Below, one piece after another: positions 8,120 through 13,940 of a DNA stretch of 64,000 nucleotides. Source of the stretch: Paracoccus litorisediminis (GTDB taxonomy: Bacteria; Pseudomonadota; Alphaproteobacteria; Rhodobacterales; Rhodobacteraceae); contig NZ_WMIG01000001.1 in assembly GCF_009711205.1 (NCBI RefSeq), positions 62,001-126,000 of the forward strand, read 5' to 3'. Numbering within the stretch: position 1 is the stretch's first letter; each line of letters starts with the position of its first letter. The notes below the pieces were generated by a model. It was not told the DNA's origin. It saw nothing but the letters and a program-made list of their open reading frames with translations, and did no database searches. Made by a program: the position numbers and the translations under genes.

Positions 8120-8413
8120 ATGCCGATGAAAATGACGGCGGCCCAATACGAGGCCGCGCTTGATGAGATCGCTGAGCGGCAACCTCCGGAGGAGTCACCG
8201 TACGAAGCGGCGCAAGCATACGGTGCCGTCTCATATTCGCTTTCGGTCTTTGGAGACGCGCTGAATCTACGACTGATCGACGCGAGAGGTAGAACCCAGG
8301 ACATCAAGTTGAGCCAACCAATGGCCGTGTCCTTGATCACGCACTTGACCCAAGCCTGCCAGGTCGTTGACTGGATGGATTCCACTGGGAAGCCCAGCTT
8401 CAAACCATCCTGA
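8120..8413 (+). CDS. Small hypothetical protein of the phage element
   Basis: The protein has 97 residues from ATG 8120, with AGGA five bases before it; an ATG at 8108 in the same frame has no such site. It starts MPMKMTAAQYEAALDEIAER, an acidic helix, followed by an alternating beta-like segment and HLTQACQVVDWMD. No family is recognised. A 154-codon frame on the other strand (8041-8505) overlaps it and is coupled by ATGA to the upstream gene. The plus frame has the more natural composition, but the choice is not certain. Confidence 0.55.
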   Translation: MPMKMTAAQYEAALDEIAERQPPEESPYEAAQAYGAVSYSLSVFGDALNLRLIDARGRTQDIKLSQPMAVSLITHLTQACQVVDWMDSTGKPSFKPS

Positions 8414-8501
8414 GAAACCATGTGTGAGATCAGATCCAAGCCCGCCGAGTTCGGCTCTGCCGGAACCCAGTTCAGCTTGATGAACTGACACTCCTGCAAC
8501 G

Positions 8502-8840
8502 TCATGACCGCGCCCCCATGATCTCGAAGTATCGGGGCAGCGTTTCGACAGCGTGGGCGACGGCATCGCCATAGGGGCGGTTGATTGCGTCGAACCAATT
8601 GCATGCGGTCTGGAATGCAACGCCAAAATGCATCGCGCACTCTTCACGCGACCCGAAGCTGGCGATCATCAGCAGCGACCAGCGACGCATGAACGCGTCG
8701 CGGTCAAGGAAATAGCTGGCATGGGCGCGCCGCGCCGCCGCCGCCGTGCGGGCACGACCATCAAAAACCCTGTCACGGGACATTTGATGTCGTGCCGAAG
8801 CAGCCTGACGAGACTCAGGGGTCTTATGGAGTTGGGACAT
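8502..8840 (-). CDS. Putative HTH protein of the early phage operon
   Basis: The protein has 112 residues. The N-terminus is basic, and SREECAMHFGVAFQTACNWF near residue 73 looks like a helix-turn-helix, followed by a helical tail. It overlaps the upstream HTH gene by 17 bases, so the two are probably co-translated. Related small proteins occur in Rhodobacteraceae prophages near their early control regions. The precise role is unknown. Confidence 0.65.
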   Translation of the reverse strand: MSQLHKTPESRQAASARHQMSRDRVFDGRARTAAAARRAHASYFLDRDAFMRRWSLLMIASFGSREECAMHFGVAFQTACNWFDAINRPYGDAVAHAVETLPRYFEIMGARS

Positions 8841-9138
8841 GGGGATGCTCGATGGTTGGGGCCGCAGTTGCGGCGGGTTTAGAACTCGATGAAGTGCGCG
8901 AGCTTTCCTCGAGAAACTCGGGAAAGAAGTGCTGTGGCGTCAGAGGAAGGCTTCTGCTCTGTGCCTCTCGCAACAGGGTCTGTTGGACATCGGTCGGAAC
9001 TAGACCGCCAGTCCCACCCCTCTCTCGTGGATAGGTCCATCGGTGCACCCTCGAAAGGGTGCGCCCGGTCATGTTAGCGACGGCTTGAAAGCCGCCACAG
9101 ATTTCAATGATCGTTCGCGCTGGCTCCATCATGCACAT
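8824..9138 (-). CDS. Cro/YdaS-like DNA-binding protein
   Basis: The protein has 104 residues from ATG 9138. The N-terminal 60 residues (starting IIEICGGFQAVANMTG, then LSRVHRWTYPRERGGTGGLVP) form a compact helix-turn-helix of the YdaS/Cro kind. The rest is Ser/Ala-rich. It is divergent from the repressor gene, and a perfect 19-base operator ends three bases upstream of its ATG, so the repressor should silence it directly. By position it is the first gene of the lytic or replication operon. No ribosome binding site is visible before the start, so a leaderless message is possible; ATGs at 9132 and 9129 are alternatives. Confidence 0.75.
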   Translation of the reverse strand: MCMMEPARTIIEICGGFQAVANMTGRTLSRVHRWTYPRERGGTGGLVPTDVQQTLLREAQSRSLPLTPQHFFPEFLEESSRTSSSSKPAATAAPTIEHPHVPTP

Positions 9139-9141
9139 ACT

Positions 9142-9160
9142 AATTGCGATTATCGCAATT
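9142..9160. promoter_or_regulatory. Prophage operator 1
   Basis: AATTGCGATTATCGCAATT is a perfect palindrome with nine-base arms around one central T. It lies immediately upstream of the leftward HTH gene and contains a GATAAT (-10 like) on the minus strand. Confidence 0.8.
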
Positions 9161-9176
9161 ACTGGCAAGCGGAATC

Positions 9177-9193
9177 TTTGCGATTAACGCAGT
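9177..9193. promoter_or_regulatory. Prophage operator 2 (imperfect)
   Basis: TTTGCGATTAACGCAGT keeps the TTGCGAT half-site and a degraded second half. It lies midway between the divergent genes. Confidence 0.6.
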
Positions 9194-9200
9194 ATCTTTG

Positions 9201-9219
9201 AGTTGCGATTTGCGCAACA
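9201..9219. promoter_or_regulatory. Prophage operator 3 (imperfect)
   Basis: AGTTGCGATTTGCGCAACA keeps TTGCG and CGCAA at operator spacing. It ends seven bases before the repressor start, which suggests autoregulation. Confidence 0.65.
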
Positions 9220-9226
9220 TGTGCCC

Positions 9227-9535
9227 ATGGAACTGATTGACGCAGACTGGATCAAGCACCGGCTCACCGGAAAGCGTGGGGAGCTCACCGAATTGGCTCG
9301 CGCCGTTGGCGTGAAGCCAGATGTCATAAGCAAAATTCTGAAGGGCGAACGCAGGGTGCAGCCCGGCGAGATGGCTCTAATCGTCGCCTTTTTCCGCCCG
9401 CCCTCTAAAGCCGCTCCTGACCCTTTAGAGCAGCGGCTACTCGATCGCATTCAAGAATTAACCGACGAAGAGCGGGCTCTTTTGCTAGGCGCCGCAGACG
9501 GGCTGATCGCTCATCGCCAGGTGGCAAAGCGGTAA
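9227..9535 (+). CDS. CI-like prophage repressor (XRE-type HTH)
   Basis: The protein has 102 residues from ATG 9227. Residues 10-50 form an XRE helix-turn-helix (LTELARAVGVKPDVISKILK, then GERRVQPGEM). The C-terminus (PLEQRLLDRIQELTDEERALLL) is a short helical region that may mediate dimerisation; there is no LexA-type protease domain, so SOS self-cleavage is unlikely. Palindromic operators lie on both sides of it: three in the divergent region and two upstream of the next rightward genes. This fits a master repressor of lysogeny that also controls its own gene. No ribosome binding site precedes the start. Confidence 0.85.
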   Translation: MELIDADWIKHRLTGKRGELTELARAVGVKPDVISKILKGERRVQPGEMALIVAFFRPPSKAAPDPLEQRLLDRIQELTDEERALLLGAADGLIAHRQVAKR

Positions 9536-9733
9536 TTTCATCTAGCTTCGCGATCACGAACACCCGGTCATCCATTAATTCATTCCAATCAATGCTCTCT
9601 CCACCATGCATGGTAGGAGGACCGGGAACTCGCTCAAGTTGACCTTGAGGGCAGATGGCTCGCGGACTTGCACCACCCAGCCATCCGCCTTCGTGTGGTT
9701 GCTCCCAAACCAGCTACGGATTCGCACGAATTA

Positions 9734-9752
9734 TTTTGCGATGATCGCAAAT
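9734..9752. promoter_or_regulatory. Prophage operator 4
   Basis: Its core TTTGCGATGATCGCAAA (9735-9751) is a perfect 17-base palindrome matching operator 1. It lies 69 bases upstream of the gene starting at 9821. Confidence 0.75.
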
Positions 9753-9766
9753 TGCGTCTTGCAGTA

Positions 9767-9785
9767 TTTTGCGTTTATCGCAATT
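9767..9785. promoter_or_regulatory. Prophage operator 5
   Basis: TTTTGCGTTTATCGCAATT has one perfect half (ATCGCAATT) and one near-perfect half. It is 33 bases after operator 4, so the pair could bind repressor cooperatively over the promoter of the rightward two-gene operon. Confidence 0.7.
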
Positions 9786-9820
9786 TATATTACAACCGCA
9801 ACCCATGGATGGAGCGCCCG

Positions 9821-10009
9821 ATGAAGATCCCTCTCGTTCCCACGACCCCGCAGGCGGTCACCGACGCGCGAATGGTCATCTGTGATCCCGAGCTGGCCGC
9901 GCGGTTGCCCGAGACCCTCCGCCGCGTGGCATTCATGATCGTGGCCAGCCAGCACGGAATTCGGGTGAGCCAGCGCCAGCGTCCGGCACGAAAGGGACCC
10001 CATCAATGA
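9821..10009 (+). CDS. Small protein of unknown function, first of a two-gene operon
   Basis: The protein has 62 residues from ATG 9821, with GGAG six bases before it. It begins MKIPLVPTTPQAVTDARMV and ends in a basic tail. No family is recognised. Two repressor operators lie upstream, so it should be off in the lysogen or regulated by the repressor. It overlaps the next gene by ATGA. Confidence 0.6.
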   Translation: MKIPLVPTTPQAVTDARMVICDPELAARLPETLRRVAFMIVASQHGIRVSQRQRPARKGPHQ

Positions 10010-10242
10010 CGGATCACGACCATCAGGACCGTCACCCTTTCGCATCGGGCCGCGCCGCAGCTGATTTCCACGTCTCGGCCGACGACATGTCGCCAGAAGA
10101 AGCGATGGACGTGAGACTACTCACGGCTCGCCAGAGACGCCTCCTGAACCGGCTGGTGACTATCCTTGTCGGCGCCGGAATGTGCGCCGCACTCATGGTG
10201 ATCGGCGCCGCCGGATCGATGCTCGCGGTCCTTTTCTCATGA
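10006..10242 (+). CDS. Small membrane protein, second of a two-gene operon
   Basis: The protein has 78 residues. The first 50 are hydrophilic, with DDMSPEEAMDVRLL near residue 27. The C-terminus is a membrane helix (LVTILVGAGMCAALMVIGAA). It starts inside the stop of the preceding gene (ATGA), and a strong terminator follows. It could be a membrane-acting phage function such as exclusion or lysis control, but the sequence does not decide this. Confidence 0.65.
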   Translation: MTDHDHQDRHPFASGRAAADFHVSADDMSPEEAMDVRLLTARQRRLLNRLVTILVGAGMCAALMVIGAAGSMLAVLFS

Positions 10243-10286
10243 CCCATTCGCCCGCCAGACAGTCGCTTGTTCTGCCGGGCATGACT

Positions 10287-10320
10287 GCCCCCGGTCTCTG
10301 CTCGGACCGGGGGCCTTTTT
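10287..10320 (+). terminator. Rho-independent terminator
   Basis: Ten-base arms GCCCCCGGTC (10287-10296) and GACCGGGGGC (10305-10314) are followed by a run of T to 10320. It ends the two-gene operon and cuts through a frame starting at 10239, which is therefore not called. Confidence 0.85.
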
Positions 10321-10855
10321 CTGAGACCAAGCGGACGAAACACGACAAACTGGCCTTCGGGACCTGTTTCGCTTCGCGAATATGTCCGAAAGGCCGACGA
10401 AGCACTCGTCGCGGCCGGGCAACTGATGCCCCCCGCGCGGCGCATCGAGCTGTTGAGCAGCCAGTGTCGCCCCACCCAATCGAACTGTTCAATGAATCCC
10501 TAAGCTGGAGAGGCGCATGAGTACACACGCGGACGGCTGCTCATGTGCCAGCTTCACCTGGAGGGATGTACTGGCCAAAATTTTCGGCCTGCGACCGGTT
10601 TGGAAACCGAAGCGCAGGCCGATTGATCAACACGTTACTCGTTATAGCTCGAGTAATAATTGCGCTACGACACAAGGTCTGTGCTCTACCGCACAAAGCG
10701 CGTCACTGGCGGATCTTTCGAGGGACATGGAACGGTTGGGGCAGCTGCCAACAATGGCGGCATGCCCACTACGTGCCTGTGCCACTGTGTCCCTCTCCTC
10801 GATACGGAGCCATCACCGCGCGATCATTCGTCAGTGCAATCAATGGCTGAATCCT
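10321..10855. other. Unassigned stretch between terminator and YgiW-like gene
   Basis: No gene is certain here. A protein-like frame without a start codon runs from 10366 to the stop at 10503 and reads VSLREYVRKADEALVAAGQL, which may be the tail of a lost gene. An ATG at 10517 with GGAGAGG ahead opens a frame whose first 35 residues are plausible, but it soon becomes Ser/Arg-rich and then runs antisense through the YgiW-like gene. Decay of former phage genes would explain both. Confidence 0.5.
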
Positions 10856-11227
10856 TCATTGCACGATGGTTACCCGGTCCACATCGATGTCGGTCTCCTT
10901 CCGAAGATGCGTGTCCACCTCTCCCTCGATGCGTACGACGGTGTTTTCATCGACTTCGGTACCGGGAAAATCGTCCTCGTCAATTTCCACCCGGATTTCG
11001 CCGGTGTCATCGCGGAATGTATAGACTTCTTTCTCGACCTGACGGACCAGCCGGCCTTCGAGCTGCACGGCAGCCTCGTCTTCCGGCGCCGCCAGGATCT
11101 GCTTCACTGTGGTCGGTACATACGTTCCCTCGTCAACCTGCTTCAGGTCGGACGGACCGCGGTACTGTGCGAATGCCATCGTGGACGTCGTGATGACCAT
11201 AGCCGCTGCGAGCAAGATTTTTTTCAT
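10856..11227 (-). CDS. YgiW/YdeI-family periplasmic OB-fold protein (BOF)
   Basis: The protein has 123 residues. A signal peptide (MKKILLAAAMVITTSTMAFA) with an Ala-x-Ala site before QYRG sends it to the periplasm. The rest is the BOF domain: VKQILAAPEDEAAVQLEG, YTFRDDTGEIRVEID, and VVRIEGEVD. Family members are linked to envelope, peroxide and cationic-peptide stress tolerance. AAGGAGAAA precedes the ATG. It is alone on its strand between the phage control region and the integration genes, as expected of a cargo gene. Confidence 0.9.
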   Translation of the reverse strand: MKKILLAAAMVITTSTMAFAQYRGPSDLKQVDEGTYVPTTVKQILAAPEDEAAVQLEGRLVRQVEKEVYTFRDDTGEIRVEIDEDDFPGTEVDENTVVRIEGEVDTHLRKETDIDVDRVTIVQ

Positions 11228-11372
11228 CGCGTTTCTCCTTACCAGTCAGTCGAACGCGGCCGCCTGGAGAACGGTTCGAGGCGCAAACGGATTCCCGATT
11301 TGGGATTGCCGATGAACCTCCCAGGTGCACGCATGCCATCGAACAACAGACCCGAAAGCAGGAGGCTGCGTG

Positions 11373-11648
11373 ATGGGTAAGCACCTCACAATTCAGCCAG
11401 CGGCCATGCCGGAGCGTGTCAATCTCGAACCGCGCATCATCGCTTATGTCGGATCCAATACGCTTTGCCAGATGCTAGACATCAGCGACAGCACGTTGTG
11501 GGAGTGGGTCCGCAAAGGTCTGCTACCTCGCCCGGTGAAAATCGGGGTTTCCTCGCGCTGGAAATGGACCGATGTTGAGAAGCGGATTACGCCAAATGCC
11601 GAAGGCGAAGTCGATGATCCGATCTTGAGGGCAAGCCGTGGCGGCTGA
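11373..11648 (+). CDS. AlpA/MerR-type HTH, probable excisionase
   Basis: The protein has 91 residues from ATG 11373, with AGGAGG seven bases before it. Residues 30-75 (NTLCQMLDISDSTLWEWVRK, then GLLPRPVKIG and WKWTDVEK) are the AlpA-type winged helix found in phage excisionases and P4-type activators. Its stop lies 11 bases inside the integrase gene, so both are made together. It probably directs recombination towards excision or activates the integrase. Confidence 0.88.
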   Translation: MGKHLTIQPAAMPERVNLEPRIIAYVGSNTLCQMLDISDSTLWEWVRKGLLPRPVKIGVSSRWKWTDVEKRITPNAEGEVDDPILRASRGG

Positions 11649-12783
11649 TCTTAGGCTTGAGCGTTACGTCCAGCGCAAAATCCGCGCTGGTCGGGAGTTC
11701 TTTTACTTCCGCGTAGTAAAGCAGGGAAAAGAAGAGCGGCACGCCCTACCTCACCCTTTCTCCGCGGAGTATCGCTCCTCGTACGACACGGCGCACCGCA
11801 AGGTTTTCGGCACGGCACCTGGCGAGAGCGAAAGCCCGACAGGTATCGCCGCAATGATCCATCAACACCGAGAAAGCGAGCGCTATAGAAAGCTTCCGCG
11901 CCAGTCTAAGACGCTACGAGACCTAGCCTTGGCACTTATGACAGAGCGGTGGGGAAAGTTCGAAGCCGCGGCAATTCGACCAGTTCATGTCCAGGCACTT
12001 TACGACAGCTTGTCAAATAGGCCAGCGACCGCCAATCGCAGACTGGACGACATCAGCGCCACCTTTAGTTGGGGCAAGCCGCGCGGGTTTGTTGACGTCA
12101 ACCCATGCAGCAAGATTGATCGCGTCTTGTCCGAAGGTGCTTACGAGCCCTGGCCAGATGAAGCACTGCAGACGCTCATCACCAAAGGCAAAAAGGAAAT
12201 CGTGAAGGTCGCACTTGTTGCGATCTACACCGGGCAACGCCGTGGCGATGTGACCCAACGACTGTCAGACTGCAGCATCGACGGTGCGACATGGTATCTC
12301 CAGCAAGGCAAAACCGGGAACGGCGTGCCCGTGCCCCTGCATCCGGTTGTGCTGTCGATCCTTGATCTCGAACGCACTGACCGTCGCAAAGCAGGTCTCG
12401 TCGATCCGCGGCGTCCATTGCTGACGAATTCGCGCGGGCAGCCTTGGACCCCGAGTGGATTTGGGGCGTCATGGCGTACTGAACTGATCCGCTTGGGCCT
12501 TAGGCCCCAACGGAAAGATGAATACGAGGATGAGGCCTTTGCTCCGACCTTCCACGGCTTGAGGCACACGAATGCCACCCAGATTGCCAACGCTGTTGCC
12601 AGAAACCCGGATGTGTTCGGAGGAATCCAGAGGGTTAAATCCATGCTTGGCCACCTCTCAGACAAGATGGCGCGGCATTATGCGAGAAGAGCTGAAGTTG
12701 AGGCCATGAACGTCGAAACCCTGCTGCTAATTCCCGAAATTGGGAACACGCCAGCATGGATTGGGAACATGTCAGAAGAATAA
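11638..12783 (+). CDS. Tyrosine recombinase (phage integrase)
   Basis: The protein has 381 residues from a GTG start preceded by GAGGG. A core-binding domain lies at about 85-165. The full catalytic set is visible: R201 in TGQRRGD, K225 in QQGKTG, H306 and R309 in HGLRHT, H339 in LGHL, and nucleophile Y348 in ARHYARR. It should therefore be active. It ends 20 bases before the 3' end of tRNA-Val(UAC), the usual place for an integrase beside its attachment site. It overlaps the excisionase-like gene. Confidence 0.95.
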   Translation: MAADLRLERYVQRKIRAGREFFYFRVVKQGKEERHALPHPFSAEYRSSYDTAHRKVFGTAPGESESPTGIAAMIHQHRESERYRKLPRQSKTLRDLALALMTERWGKFEAAAIRPVHVQALYDSLSNRPATANRRLDDISATFSWGKPRGFVDVNPCSKIDRVLSEGAYEPWPDEALQTLITKGKKEIVKVALVAIYTGQRRGDVTQRLSDCSIDGATWYLQQGKTGNGVPVPLHPVVLSILDLERTDRRKAGLVDPRRPLLTNSRGQPWTPSGFGASWRTELIRLGLRPQRKDEYEDEAFAPTFHGLRHTNATQIANAVARNPDVFGGIQRVKSMLGHLSDKMARHYARRAEVEAMNVETLLLIPEIGNTPAWIGNMSEE

Positions 12784-12803
12784 GACGCTAAGTCTTTGAA
12801 ACA

Positions 12804-12879
<76 letters not shown>

Positions 12880-12940
12880 GCCGTGGCGGCTATTAGCGTG
12901 AACCGGCGTCGCTTGGCAAGCACCAGTTCACGCATTTTGG

Positions 12941-13807
12941 TCAGCGCCGCAGTCGCGCGATCAGCGAGGACGTATCCCAGCGACCGCCGCCCATGTGCTG
13001 GACCTCTTTGTAGAACTGATCCACCAAAGCGGTGACCGGCAGGCTCGCGCCATTTTCATCCGCCGTGGACAGGCAGATCCCCAGGTCCTTGCGCATCCAG
13101 TCGACCGCGAAACCGAAATCGAAGCGGTTTTCCTCGATCGTCTTGTAGCGGTTCTGCATCTGCCAGCTTCCGGCGGCACCCTGACTGATCACCTCGACCA
13201 CCTCAGAAATACTCAGCCCCGCCTTCTCGGCGAAATGCAGCGATTCGGAGAGGCCCTGCACCAGCCCGGCAATGGCGATCTGGTTGCACATCTTGGTCAG
13301 CTGCCCCGCACCGGACGGGCCCATCAGCTTGCAGATCTTGGCATAGCCGGCGATCACCGGCTCGGCGTGGGCGTAATCCTCGGCGCCGCCGCCGCACATG
13401 ACCGAAAGCTGGCCGTTCTCGGCCCCAGCCTGTCCGCCCGAGACCGGCGCATCGACAAAACCCAGCCCCGCGCTTTGGGCAATTCCGGCCAGTTCGCGTG
13501 TGACGGCGGCCGAGACGGTGGTGTGATCGACAAAGATCGCCCCCGCCTCCATCCCGGCAAAGGCCCCATCCGATCCGGTGCAGACCGCGCGCAGGTCGTC
13601 GTCATTGCCGACGCAGGCCATGACGAATTCGGCCCCCAAGGCAGCCTCGCGTGCGGTCGGGGCCGCGCGGCCACCATGCTTTTCCGCCCATGCAGTGCCC
13701 TTCGAGGCCGTCCGGTTCCAGACCGTGACCTCGTGCCCCTTGGCCGCCAGATGCCCCGCCATGGGGAAGCCCATCACGCCAAGTCCAAGAAAAGAAACGC
13801 GCGCCAT
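12941..13807 (-). CDS. NAD(P)-dependent beta-hydroxyacid dehydrogenase (3-hydroxyisobutyrate dehydrogenase family)
   Basis: The protein has 288 residues, normal for the family. The Rossmann motif FLGLGVMGFPMAGHL is at the N-terminus, the substrate-binding block DAPVSGGQAGAENGQL near residue 122, and the catalytic Lys in GAGQLTKMCNQ near residue 170. It oxidises a short beta-hydroxyacid or reduces its semialdehyde (3-hydroxyisobutyrate, tartronate semialdehyde and related substrates); the sequence does not fix the substrate. It is divergent from the penicillin-acylase family gene and has no obvious operon partner. Confidence 0.92.
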   Translation of the reverse strand: MARVSFLGLGVMGFPMAGHLAAKGHEVTVWNRTASKGTAWAEKHGGRAAPTAREAALGAEFVMACVGNDDDLRAVCTGSDGAFAGMEAGAIFVDHTTVSAAVTRELAGIAQSAGLGFVDAPVSGGQAGAENGQLSVMCGGGAEDYAHAEPVIAGYAKICKLMGPSGAGQLTKMCNQIAIAGLVQGLSESLHFAEKAGLSISEVVEVISQGAAGSWQMQNRYKTIEENRFDFGFAVDWMRKDLGICLSTADENGASLPVTALVDQFYKEVQHMGGGRWDTSSLIARLRR

Positions 13808-13940
13808 AATTTTCTCTGCTCCAAAGTTGAAAGGCGCGTTGATCCGGCTCGCGCCCTGTCCTATTCAGCCGAATGAATTTCACCACCTGCCGCAGGGGTC
13901 AACAGCCTCTGCGCCCAAGCATCGGGACCGCGCCCAATTC

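Larger units (their letters stand above)
1..12803. mobile_element. Prophage / phage-like integrated element, right part
   Basis: The right border is the 3' end of tRNA-Val(UAC), 20 bases past the stop of an intact tyrosine recombinase. Inside are an excisionase-like gene, a repressor with palindromic operators, a Toprim primase plus SF3 helicase pair, an iteron-like cluster, cargo genes and a truncated phage tail-type gene at base 1. I see no second copy of the tRNA 3' end in the window, so the left attachment site must lie before base 1 or be lost. Only one end is therefore defined, and whether the element is complete cannot be judged here. Confidence 0.8.

Noticed and set aside
9405-9611. 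A 68-codon minus-strand frame with a reasonable-looking protein
   Set aside because: It lies mostly antisense to the repressor gene and has no ribosome binding site.
10239-10520. A third rightward frame that begins with an ATGA overlap after the small membrane protein gene
   Set aside because: A strong Rho-independent terminator lies inside it and the encoded sequence is Arg/Pro-rich and not protein-like.
10517-11380. A 287-codon plus-strand frame with a good ribosome binding site
   Set aside because: Most of it is antisense to the clear YgiW-like gene; only its first codons look plausible.
1-12803. A second copy of the tRNA-Val 3' end as left attachment site
   Set aside because: I scanned for the T-arm and acceptor sequence of the tRNA in this part and found no other copy, so the left border is outside the window or lost.
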